In this document: positions 51,042 through 58,798 of the stretch, in pieces
How the letters are laid out: the number at the start of each line of letters is the position of its first letter
Position numbering within the stretch: the first letter of the stretch is position 1
From: Dehalococcoidia bacterium
GTDB lineage: Bacteria; Chloroflexota; Dehalococcoidia; UBA2979
DNA: 64,000 nt
Assembly: GCA_023228825.1 (NCBI GenBank)
Contig: JALOAL010000001.1
Location: forward strand, 248,001 to 312,000
Reading direction: 5' to 3'
Translations under genes and position numbers: made by a program
Notes under the pieces: model-generated
Databases searched by the model: none
What the model was told of the DNA's origin: nothing
The model's input: the letters and a program-made list of their open reading frames with translations, nothing else

Positions 51042-52921
51042 CCGGAGGCCTCCGCCATGACAGGTGGCTGCTCGAACTCGCGCTCGATCAACTCGCAGAT
51101 GAGGTGGATGAGCAGGCCGTGCACCTCCTGGATGCGCTGCGTGTCGCACGTGGGCACCACGATGGACGCGCTGGCGAGCGGCAGCAGGTGGCCGCCGTCC
51201 CCGCCCAGGAGGCCCACCGTGTGCATGCCTCGGGCGCGGGCGCGCTCAAACGCGCGCACCACATTGGGCGACCGTCCGCTGGTGCTGATGCCCAGCAGCA
51301 CGTCGCCGGCGGCGCCGAACGCGTCCACCTGGCGCGCGAAGGCGCTCTCGTAGCCGATGTCGTTCGACCAGGCGGTGAGGGAGGCCATGTCCGCGCCCAG
51401 CACGATCACCGGCAGCGCCCGCCGATGCTCCGAGCGGTAACGGGAGACCAGTTCTGCGGCGAAGTGCTGCGCGTCAGCCGCGCTACCGCCGTTGCCGCAG
51501 ACCAGCACCTTGCGCCCCTGCGCAAAACAACTGGTCAGCAGCCGGGCGACCAGGGTGGTCTCAGCCAGGAGGCGCGAGCGGTTGGAGACCAGCGTGTCCA
51601 CCAGGTCGTCGAAGCCCTGGTTGATGATCTGGCGCTGGTCGCGCGGAGAGTGGAGCGGGTCCGCCTGTTCCTGGATCACGCGCTCGTACACGTCCAGCAG
51701 GGCATCCGCCACCCCGTCCCAGGTGAAGAGGTCAGCCGCGCGGCGGATGCCGTTGGCGCCCATCCGACGGCGGGCGGGCTCGTCCTGCAGCAGGCGCACC
51801 ATCGCCTCGCCCAGGGCCTCCGGGTCACGCGGGGGGACGAGGGCGCCCGTGACGCCGTCCGCCACCGTGTACTGGATGCCGCCCACCCGTGACCCCACCA
51901 CGGGCGTGCCGCAGGCCATGGCCTCCACGGGGGTGATGCCGAAGGGCTCGTACCAGGGGGTGGTCACGAAGAGGTCCGCTGCGGCGTACCAGTCTTTGAG
52001 TTCGGTCCGTGGCCGCCGTCCCACGAAGTGACAGGCCTCCCGCACGTCCGAGGCGCGCGCCACCTCCATCAGCCTCGCGATCTCCGGGGTCGCCTCCGGG
52101 TCTGGCTCGTCCGTCTCGCCCCCCGCGATCACGAGGAGCGCGTCCGGAACACGACGCCGCACGCACGCGAACGCACGCAGCACGTTGTCCGCGCCCTTGC
52201 GAGGCACCAGCCGGCCGAGTTGCAGCACGATGGGCACGCCCTGCGGCAGTCCGAGGCGTCGACGCGCCTCGGACTGGTCTACCGGGCGGCACTCGTCCGG
52301 GTCGTAGCCGCAGGGGACGATGGCGATGCGGGCGGGGTCGGCGTTGTAGAGACTGAGCAGGTCCACTTCGTCCTGCGGGCACTCCGCGATCACGCGGTCC
52401 GCCTGTGCCACCAGCGCCTCCTCGATCTGCGCGCGCTCCTCCGGGAACTCGTCGCGCTCGGCCTGGTGCTGACGGCGGACCTTGCCCAGCGCGTGGAAGG
52501 TGACGACGAAGGGAATGTCGAACCGGCGCTTCAATTCGGCGGCGGTCATGGCGGACATCCAGAAGTTGGCGTGGACCAGGTCGTACGGGCGCGCTTGCCG
52601 CGCCGCGAAGGCGGCCACGTGCTCCGTGAACTCCGGGATCAGCGGCAGCAGATCCTCCTTGCGCACGTGGCAGGGCAGGCCGGCTTCCACGTGCACCACC
52701 CGGTAGCCCTCGTGCGGCACGACCTCGGGCAGGGCGGGGTCGTCTCGGCGCGTGAAGACGTCCACGGCGTGGCCTGCCCGCGCCAGGCGTCGCGCGACCT
52801 GCGCGACGTAGACGTTCTGGCCCCCGCTGTCCACGCCGCCCACGAGTGCGAGGGGTGACGCGTGCTCGCTGATGATGGCGATGCGCCTCTGAGCGCGGCG
52901 GTGCAAGGTGGCTTCGATCAT
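51038..52921 (-). CDS. Fusion of a GT4 glycosyltransferase with sedoheptulose-7-phosphate isomerase (GmhA)
   Basis: 627 aa. Residues ~1-420 are a GT-B family 4 transferase of the sucrose-phosphate-synthase/MshA type: ISEHASPLALVGGVDSGGQN, VVTFHALGKVRRQHQ, LQLGRLVPRKGADNVLRAF, and the donor-site E-x7-E region YEPFGITPVEAMACGTPVV. Residues ~430-627 are a SIS-domain GmhA: KVLVCGNGGSAADAQHFAAE, DVLLGISTSGRSPNVVRAF and QEVHGLLIHLICELIE, with the expected His/Glu metal positions. One chain thus makes the heptose-7-phosphate precursor and transfers a sugar. ATGA overlaps join it to both neighbours. ATG 52921 was chosen because the GT fold begins there. Confidence 0.9.
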   Translation of the reverse strand: MIEATLHRRAQRRIAIISEHASPLALVGGVDSGGQNVYVAQVARRLARAGHAVDVFTRRDDPALPEVVPHEGYRVVHVEAGLPCHVRKEDLLPLIPEFTEHVAAFAARQARPYDLVHANFWMSAMTAAELKRRFDIPFVVTFHALGKVRRQHQAERDEFPEERAQIEEALVAQADRVIAECPQDEVDLLSLYNADPARIAIVPCGYDPDECRPVDQSEARRRLGLPQGVPIVLQLGRLVPRKGADNVLRAFACVRRRVPDALLVIAGGETDEPDPEATPEIARLMEVARASDVREACHFVGRRPRTELKDWYAAADLFVTTPWYEPFGITPVEAMACGTPVVGSRVGGIQYTVADGVTGALVPPRDPEALGEAMVRLLQDEPARRRMGANGIRRAADLFTWDGVADALLDVYERVIQEQADPLHSPRDQRQIINQGFDDLVDTLVSNRSRLLAETTLVARLLTSCFAQGRKVLVCGNGGSAADAQHFAAELVSRYRSEHRRALPVIVLGADMASLTAWSNDIGYESAFARQVDAFGAAGDVLLGISTSGRSPNVVRAFERARARGMHTVGLLGGDGGHLLPLASASIVVPTCDTQRIQEVHGLLIHLICELIEREFEQPPVMAEASG

Positions 52922-53928
52922 CGCTCGTACTCCTGCCAGTGGCGCGGCCCGGCGGCGGCGCGCGCGGGACGGTTCGCAACGTCCGTCAGCGTCTGCAGCC
53001 AGTCCTGTCGGAACCGCTCGATGTTGAATCGGTCGAGCGCACGCTCCCGGGCGGCCTCGCCCAGTCGGGCGGCCTCGTCCGGGGCGTCGCAGAGGTGGCG
53101 CATGCGGTCGATCAGTCTGCCCACGTCCGTGGAGGCGTATCCGGAGACGCCGTCTTGCACCACGGTCGCGAGTTCGGCCGTGGCTAGCCCCACCACGGGC
53201 AGGCCCAGCATCATCGCCTCCAGCACGGCCAGGCCCAGGCTGGTGTATCGGATGGGGTTGAAGAAGAAGCGGTGCTCCGCCTCCAGCCGCAGCAGGTCTT
53301 CGCGTGGCAGGTCGCCGAGGCCGCCCAGGCCTTCCGAGCCCATCCCCGCCAGGTGCAGCGGCACCTGGCGGCGCGCGCGCAGGAAGACGTCGAAGCCCAG
53401 CCGCCGGCCCCTCGTGGCGATGTCGTTCACCACCACGATGCCGCGGCTGCGGCGGCCGGTGTAGCGCACGTCGTCCGGCACCGTCACGCCGTGGTCGATG
53501 ACGCGCGTGGGCGTGCGGGCTGCGTCCCACATCAGGTCGTTGAAGGCGGTGACGTGCACCAGGAGCACGTCCGGGTCGTCCACCAGGTGGCGCGTGTCCG
53601 TGGGGTGCTCGCGGGGAGGGTCGTGCTCCAGGTAGATCCGAGGCAGCGCGCGCTGGCGGTCGCTCAGGATCTCGTGCTGGTCGTGGCGATAGTTGCGCGC
53701 GGCCTGGTAGAGCACCACGTCCAGGTCCAAATCTGCGATCTCCTCGGCGGGGACCTCGCGGACGTTGTCCGGCCAGTCGAAGTGGCCGCCGCGACCGCCG
53801 TACGCCTCGGGCCGGCCGTCCTTGACCGGGACGATGAACTCGCAGGGCGTCTGCGCCAGGTAGTAGAGGTAACTGCCGTGGATGTGCCACGTCAGCACGC
53901 GAGGCGTCCCGCTCGCCACCGCGGTCAT
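52918..53928 (-). CDS. Glycosyltransferase (GT-B, family 4-like)
   Basis: 336 aa. The N-terminal half is atypical (TWHIHGSYLYYLAQTPCEFI, RIYLEHDPPREHPTDTRHLV). The C-terminal half carries GT4 donor-binding features: FFFNPIRYTSLGLAVLEAMMLGLPVVG (E-x7-E region), ELATVVQDGVSGYAS and AARERALDRFNIERF. Similar proteins accompany heptose or capsule clusters and likely add a sugar to the same surface glycan. It overlaps both neighbours by 4 bases. Confidence 0.82.
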   Translation of the reverse strand: MTAVASGTPRVLTWHIHGSYLYYLAQTPCEFIVPVKDGRPEAYGGRGGHFDWPDNVREVPAEEIADLDLDVVLYQAARNYRHDQHEILSDRQRALPRIYLEHDPPREHPTDTRHLVDDPDVLLVHVTAFNDLMWDAARTPTRVIDHGVTVPDDVRYTGRRSRGIVVVNDIATRGRRLGFDVFLRARRQVPLHLAGMGSEGLGGLGDLPREDLLRLEAEHRFFFNPIRYTSLGLAVLEAMMLGLPVVGLATAELATVVQDGVSGYASTDVGRLIDRMRHLCDAPDEAARLGEAARERALDRFNIERFRQDWLQTLTDVANRPARAAAGPRHWQEYER

Positions 53929-54998
53929 CGGACGCCGCCCGCCACCGCGAGGCCCAAGACATCCCGCACCGCGCGCACCACCTCCTGCGGCGGCACGTCA
54001 AGGCATTCACGGTCGTACGGGCACACGATCGCGTAGCAGGGGGCGCAGGGCACGGGGCGGGAGAGCAGCGTGGACGGGGTGCGACGCGGCGCCCAGCGCT
54101 CGGCCGGGTCGGTGCCGGCGTAGGTAATCACGCTCGGCACCCCCAGGCCTTCCGCGAGGTGCATGGCGAGCGAGTTGTTCGCCACGACGAGCGCCGCCTG
54201 CTCCACCAGCGCCGCGAGCCCCGGCACCGACACGGCGCCCGCAAGGGCGCCCACGCCCGGGCTACCGGCCGCGACCGCCTGCACGAGCGCCCGTTCCGCC
54301 TCGGAGCCGGTGACGAGCACCGGCAAGCCCGTGATGCGGTGGACCTCGCGCGCGACCTCGGCGAAGGCGGCCCGGGGGTAACGACGCGCCTGGGCCGACG
54401 CGCCGGGGGCGATCAGGACATAACGCGCCGCCTCGATCCCCGCTGCCGCAAGCACGGAGGCGGCCTCCGCACGTGCAGTCTCGGACGGGGCGAGGCGCAG
54501 GGAGCGGTCGCGCACAGAGACACCGAGGGCCTCCACGAGGCGCAGGTTGCGGTCGGCCTGGTGCGTTGCATCAGGCGGGGGCGGCACCTGCTCGGTGAAC
54601 ACCTGGCCGGCGAAGTGCTGACCGAAGCCCGCCCGCAGGGGGACGCCGGCCAGGAAGCAGGCGTAGCCGGCGGCGTACGCGGTCTGGGAGAACGAGGTGA
54701 AGACGAGGGCCGCATCGAACGCCTCCCCGCGCAGGCGCTCGATCAGCGTCGCCTCGCCCTCAGCCGTTGCCACGCCGGGGCGGAGTTGCTGCCAGGCCGC
54801 GCGGTGGACGATGACTTCGTCGACCTCCGGAAGCAGGCCCGCTGCCGGCGCGCCACCCGGCGAGGCGAGCAGTGTGAGGCGCGCACCCGGCAGAGCCTCC
54901 GCCAGCGCTCGAACAGCCGGTGAGAGCAGCACCACGTCGCCGGCGTTGTCCAGTCTGACCAGCAGGATGCGGCGCGCCTGCTGCCAACGCCCGATCAC
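53925..54998 (-). CDS. Glycosyltransferase family 9 (heptosyltransferase-like)
   Basis: 357 aa from GTG 54998 (GTGA overlap with the preceding gene's stop). It shows GT9 features: RRILLVRLDNAGDVVLLSPAVRAL at the N-terminus (read in part), YVLIAPGASAQARRYP, VLVTGSEAERALV and VVANNSLAMHLAEGLGVP, and a Cys-containing C-terminus (PCAPCYAIVCPYDREC). It is most similar to the GT9 at 47831 in layout, with both having the four-Cys tail. It probably transfers a heptose in the same glycan pathway. Confidence 0.9.
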   Translation of the reverse strand: MIGRWQQARRILLVRLDNAGDVVLLSPAVRALAEALPGARLTLLASPGGAPAAGLLPEVDEVIVHRAAWQQLRPGVATAEGEATLIERLRGEAFDAALVFTSFSQTAYAAGYACFLAGVPLRAGFGQHFAGQVFTEQVPPPPDATHQADRNLRLVEALGVSVRDRSLRLAPSETARAEAASVLAAAGIEAARYVLIAPGASAQARRYPRAAFAEVAREVHRITGLPVLVTGSEAERALVQAVAAGSPGVGALAGAVSVPGLAALVEQAALVVANNSLAMHLAEGLGVPSVITYAGTDPAERWAPRRTPSTLLSRPVPCAPCYAIVCPYDRECLDVPPQEVVRAVRDVLGLAVAGGVR

Positions 54999-55987
54999 GC
55001 GGCCCGCCCCAGCAGGTCGCGGGCCGCCTCGAGGACCTCGCCCGGGGTCGGATGCGGAGCGCCGTTGCCGGCGCCCAGGACGCGATGGCGCTCCAGGTCC
55101 TGGGGCGCCCAGCGTGCCGGGTCCGAGCCGGTGAAGACGACCGCGCCGGGCGTGCCGAGGGCATCCGCGAGGTGCGCGACGCCCGTGTCGTTCGAGACGA
55201 GCAGCCGGGCCCCGTCCACCACCGCCGCCACGCCGCCAAGGGACGTCGCGCCCGTGAGGTCCAGCGCGGGTGTGTGCATGCGCTCGCGGACGGCCTGCAC
55301 GACGTCTCGTTCCGCCTCGGTGCCCGTCAGTACGACGGTGCACTCCCCGGCCAGCGCGTCCGCGACGGCGGCGAAGTGCGCGGGCGCCCAGCGGCGCTCG
55401 GGCGAACGTGAACCGGGGTGGAGGACGACGTAATCGACACAATCGTCGGGCAGCCCGGCGTGTTCGAGAGCCAGCCGCGCCTCACGGCGGTCAGCCTCGG
55501 TGAGCGGGAACTCCATCGTCGCGTCGTCCACCGGCATGCCGAGGTGCTCGACGAGGCAGGTGAGTCGGAGGCGCTCGGGAATATGTGTTGGATAGGGAAT
55601 ATCGAGCGGTGAGAGGCGGGTCTCGGTTCCTGGGGCGAAGCCGGCGCGGACGCGGGCCGGGATCGAAGCAGCGAAGCCGTTCATGACACGCCCGTCGCCG
55701 TGCATCTGCAGCACCAGGTCGTACGGGCGGCCTCGGTGCTGGGTGTAGAACTGGCAGAGGCGGGCGCGGGAGGGCTCCCGCTCGGGGATGCCGGGCCAGC
55801 CCGGGAAGGGCACGAAGCCGTCGAGGTAATGACTGAAGCGCCGTGCAAAGGCGTGCGCCCACGGCAGACCGATGAGCGTGATCGGTACGTCCGGCACACC
55901 CCGGCGGAGGGCGCGCAGCGCCGGCACCGCGCAGAGCAGGTCGCCGAGGTACAGAGGGCGAACGACGGCAATGCCCTGACTGCTCAA
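54995..55987 (-). CDS. Glycosyltransferase family 9 (heptosyltransferase-like), first gene of the heptose operon
   Basis: 330 aa from TTG 55987, with GGGAG 7-8 bases upstream. GT9 features are IAVVRPLYLGDLLCAVPAL, YDLVLQMHGDGRVMNGFAA, YVVLHPGSRSPERRW, VVLTGTEAERDVVQ and LLVSNDTGVAHLADALGTP. It lacks the Cys-rich tail of the other two. It likely adds the first or a distinct sugar. It begins the seven-gene operon in which every junction is a 4-base overlap. Confidence 0.9.
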   Translation of the reverse strand: MSSQGIAVVRPLYLGDLLCAVPALRALRRGVPDVPITLIGLPWAHAFARRFSHYLDGFVPFPGWPGIPEREPSRARLCQFYTQHRGRPYDLVLQMHGDGRVMNGFAASIPARVRAGFAPGTETRLSPLDIPYPTHIPERLRLTCLVEHLGMPVDDATMEFPLTEADRREARLALEHAGLPDDCVDYVVLHPGSRSPERRWAPAHFAAVADALAGECTVVLTGTEAERDVVQAVRERMHTPALDLTGATSLGGVAAVVDGARLLVSNDTGVAHLADALGTPGAVVFTGSDPARWAPQDLERHRVLGAGNGAPHPTPGEVLEAARDLLGRAA

Positions 55988-56020
55988 GGCGCACTCCCTT
56001 GGGATCCGGGACAGGTGGTT

Positions 56021-56086
56021 CGGCTGCTCTGAGCCGCGTAGCCCTCGGGAAGCGGTCTAACCGGGAAGACGGGCCAGGGGGCTACG
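56021..56086 (-). promoter_or_regulatory. Paired hairpins in the 5' leader of the heptose operon
   Basis: CGGCT/AGCCG (56021-56025/56032-56036) and CGTAGCCC/GGGCTACG (56037-56044/56079-56086) form adjacent stems. The larger encloses an inner CGGT/ACCG stem. They lie 34-100 bases upstream of the first start in the 200-base leader (55988-56187). They could be a structured mRNA leader or a terminator. The pairing is read directly; the function is inference. Confidence 0.35.
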
Positions 56087-56187
56087 TCGCCGAACGTACG
56101 AACACACCCATCCCGCGGACGTCACGCAGGGAGCAGTGAAGTGACAGCGACCTTGCAGTTCTTCTCCGCCTCCGGGCCGGGCGCCGC

Positions 56188-56598
56188 CTACCCGGCGCGG
56201 AGGCGGTCTGCGCAGACCTGGTCGATGGTGACGAGGAGTTCCTCCAGGTCGAACGGCTTGAGCAACTCGGCGGCGGCGCTCAACTCGCGCATACGCGCCT
56301 CCGTGGCGCGGGTGGCGCTCACGATCACCACGGGCACCTCGGCGCGCGCGTCGCCCAGGTCACGCTGGGCGCGGCGGAAGGCCCAGCCGTCCATGCCGGC
56401 GAGCATGAGATCCAGGAGGATGACGTCCGGCAGCCAGCCGTCCATCACGTCCAACGCCTCCTGTGCGGCGCTGGTGTGGCGCGCGCAATAGCCCTCGTCC
56501 GTCAGCGTGTCCGCCAGGATGCGCGCGATCATCGGATCGTCCTCCACGATCAGCGCTCGGCGTTCGCGGGTGGGCGGATGAGTGGATGGCTGGTTCAT
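56188..56598 (-). CDS. Single-domain response regulator
   Basis: 136 aa. ATG 56598 is preceded by GGAAG and overlaps the kinase stop (ATGA). Receiver features: acidic pair at Glu19-Asp20-Asp21 (LIVEDDPMIAR), phospho-acceptor Asp63 (VILLDLMLAGMDG), Ser at VIVSATR, and Lys114 (LLKPFDLEEL). There is no output domain. It is the cognate partner of the upstream histidine kinase, and its downstream target is unknown. Confidence 0.9.
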   Translation of the reverse strand: MNQPSTHPPTRERRALIVEDDPMIARILADTLTDEGYCARHTSAAQEALDVMDGWLPDVILLDLMLAGMDGWAFRRAQRDLGDARAEVPVVIVSATRATEARMRELSAAAELLKPFDLEELLVTIDQVCADRLRAG

Positions 56599-57830
56599 GG
56601 TTCGCTTCCTGACTGGGCCGGTGGATCGCATGGGAACCATGCGAAAAACGTCGACCCTACTCCCTCACCGTCGCTCGCCGCCCAGAGCCGCCCACCAGTC
56701 TGCTCGGCGATGCGACGACAGATGTACAACCCCAGGCCCAGGCCCGGGACGTTGTTCGCGATAGCGTTCGAGGCGCGCCCGAACGGTCTGAAGATCGACT
56801 CCGCGCCACCGGGAGGAAGGCCCATCCCGTAGTCGCGCACCCGCAGCAGCACGCCGTCGTCCAGCGGGCCCAGGTCCAACTCGATCGGGCTGTTGCCTGG
56901 CGCGTACTTGTGCGCGTTATCCAGCAGGTTCTCCAGGATCTGCTCGAAGCGCTCGGGGTCCACGTACGCCAGGGGCGCGCCCTGCATCGCGCGCACGCGG
57001 CAGCGCAGTCCGGCCGGATGCCCCGCCACCACGCGGTCGGTGAGGGAACGGAGGCTGGCCCGGCGCGGCCGGACGGGGAACAGGCCCCGCTGCAGCCGTG
57101 AGACGTCCAGCAGGTCATCCGTCAGTGCGGCCAGGTGCTCGCTGGCGGCCAGGATGGCCTCCAGGTGCGTCTGCAGGCGTTCCTCGTCCAGCAGGCCGCG
57201 CTTCAGGCTGCGCGCCAGCAACTGGGCCGCGCCGCGCACGGTGGCCACGGGATTCCGCAACTCGTGCGAGGCGATGCAGAGGAACTCGTCCTTCAGCGCG
57301 TTCGCTTCGCGCAGGGCACGCTCGGAGCGGCGCTGTGCGGTCACGTCGGTCAGGCTCAGCCCCAGGCCGAGCAGCCGGGCCTCCACCCCGGTGACCGGAT
57401 AGAGGCAGACCAGCATCTCGAGGTCGTCGCCATTCGCCGCCGTCACGGTCAGGTCGAACTCTCGCGGCATGGGTGTCCCCGGTTCGCCAGCGCGGGCGTC
57501 CTCCAGGTAGCGGGCGATGCTCTGACCGATGTCCGGGTGGAAGTCCTGCACCGCTCGTCCGATCAGCGAGCGGCGGCTGACACCAGCCAGGCGGGCCAGT
57601 GCGTCGTTCACGTGCAGGTACCGGCCGTCGCCGGCGACGAGGGCCGTCGCATCGGGCGACGCGCCGAGGAGGGCGTCCAGCGAGTGGAGCCTGTCGGTCG
57701 CCTCGGACTCGCGGGCAGGCGTGTTGGGGCTCCACCCCTCGCGTTGCGGCGCGGAGGGAGGGGCCGCCGGGCGTGTCGTCATGGTCTGTGGATGGTTTTG
57801 GTGGGCCATGGTGCGGCGCCAGTATGCCAT
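56595..57830 (-). CDS. PAS-domain sensor histidine kinase
   Basis: 411 aa from ATG 57830 (GGATAAG upstream); ATG 57809 or 57782 are alternatives. There is no membrane segment, so it is cytosolic. The PAS domain spans ~48-165 (LDALLGASPDATALVAGDGRY in part, VQDFHPDIGQSIARYL). HisKA has phospho-His189 in IASHELRNPVATVRG. The HATPase shows N box ILENLLDNAHKYAP, G1 DYGMGLP, F box FRPFGRA and G2 GLGLGLYI. It transfers phosphate to the coupled receiver. The input signal is unknown. Confidence 0.9.
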   Translation of the reverse strand: MAYWRRTMAHQNHPQTMTTRPAAPPSAPQREGWSPNTPARESEATDRLHSLDALLGASPDATALVAGDGRYLHVNDALARLAGVSRRSLIGRAVQDFHPDIGQSIARYLEDARAGEPGTPMPREFDLTVTAANGDDLEMLVCLYPVTGVEARLLGLGLSLTDVTAQRRSERALREANALKDEFLCIASHELRNPVATVRGAAQLLARSLKRGLLDEERLQTHLEAILAASEHLAALTDDLLDVSRLQRGLFPVRPRRASLRSLTDRVVAGHPAGLRCRVRAMQGAPLAYVDPERFEQILENLLDNAHKYAPGNSPIELDLGPLDDGVLLRVRDYGMGLPPGGAESIFRPFGRASNAIANNVPGLGLGLYICRRIAEQTGGRLWAASDGEGVGSTFFAWFPCDPPAQSGSEP

Positions 57831-57883
57831 CCGCTTATCCCGTCCGGATTCTCCTACCGGGATTGATATGACATTGCTAGGTC

Positions 57884-57925
57884 GCAGGCAGCAGGCCCCA
57901 AAAAAGCCCTCCTGCCTGCCTGCTT
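57884..57925. promoter_or_regulatory. Imperfect inverted repeat with A6 in a divergent intergenic region
   Basis: GCAGGCAG pairs with CTGCCTGC at the far end of a segment whose centre reads GGCCCCAAAAAAGCCC. It lies 55-95 bases upstream of the histidine kinase start and about 90 bases upstream of the SDR start. It could be an operator or an attenuator-like structure. The CCTG triplet repeat on one arm may simply be slippage. Confidence 0.25.
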
Positions 57926-58012
57926 CACCGAGGACTTGCAAGCCGGCTCTCCCGGGACGCGGCGCCGCCGCGACTCCTTCTCCACGCCCGTGGACATACG
58001 GTCTGGAGCGTG

Positions 58013-58774
58013 ATGACGGACCTGAGCGAGCACACCGAACCGACGCCGGACGGCGCCTTTGCCGGGCGTGTCGCCCTCGTGACCGGGGGCGCCAGCGGCC
58101 TGGGCGCCGCCACCTGTCGTGCACTCGGGGCTGGCGGCGCCACGGTGATCGTGGCCGACCTCCGCCTCGACCCGGCGTCCGAGGTGGCGCAGAGCATCGA
58201 GGCGTCCGGCGGGCACGCACAGGCGCTGGAGGTCGACGTGGCGGACGCCCGGTCGGCTGCGCGGGCGGTCGAAGGCGTGCTCGGTGCGCACGGCCACCTG
58301 GACGTGCTCGTGAACGCGGCGGGGGTGGACGTGACGCTCCCGGCCGAGGAGATCGGGCCCGAGGAGTGGCGGCGGATCATGGGCGTGAACCTGGACGGGC
58401 CGTTCTGGATGTCGCGCGCCGCGCTGCCGGCGATGCGTGAGCAGGGCGGCGGGCACGTCGTGAACGTCGCCTCCACGGCGGCGAAGCGGGCGTGGGCGAA
58501 CGCGTCCGCGTACCACGCGAGCAAGTGGGGGTTGCTGGGCCTGAGCCACGCGCTGCACGTGGAGGCGCGCGCCTACGGGGTGAAGGTGACCGCCGTGGTC
58601 AGCGGCGGCATGCGGACGCCGTTCCTCTTTGACCGCTTCCCGGACCTTGACCCGGAGGTGTTGCAGCCGCCGGAGGCGGTGGCGCACACCATCCTCTTCG
58701 TCTTACAACAGCCGGAAGGCACGGTGATCCCGGAAGTGACGGTGATCCCGATGCGGGAGACGTCCTGGCCGTAG
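58013..58774 (+). CDS. Short-chain dehydrogenase/reductase (SDR)
   Basis: 253 aa. ATG 58013 follows GGAG. It is a classical SDR: cofactor motif TGGASGLG (~25-31), an Asp at the end of strand 2 (VADLRLD) that favours NAD(H), NAAG (~101), and catalytic Ser154 (NVAST), Tyr167 and Lys171 (YHASK). The substrate is an alcohol or ketone and cannot be specified. It is convergent with the OtsA-PGI gene, with 24 bases between stops. Confidence 0.92.
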   Translation: MTDLSEHTEPTPDGAFAGRVALVTGGASGLGAATCRALGAGGATVIVADLRLDPASEVAQSIEASGGHAQALEVDVADARSAARAVEGVLGAHGHLDVLVNAAGVDVTLPAEEIGPEEWRRIMGVNLDGPFWMSRAALPAMREQGGGHVVNVASTAAKRAWANASAYHASKWGLLGLSHALHVEARAYGVKVTAVVSGGMRTPFLFDRFPDLDPEVLQPPEAVAHTILFVLQQPEGTVIPEVTVIPMRETSWP

Positions 58775-58798
58775 CCCGCGCCTCGATACCGCCGCGCG

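Noticed and set aside
52922..54010. Upstream extension of the GT-GmhA gene that would cover the next glycosyltransferase in another frame.
   Set aside because: The GT4 fold starts at 52921 and the overlapping stretch is out of frame with the well-supported gene 52918-53928.
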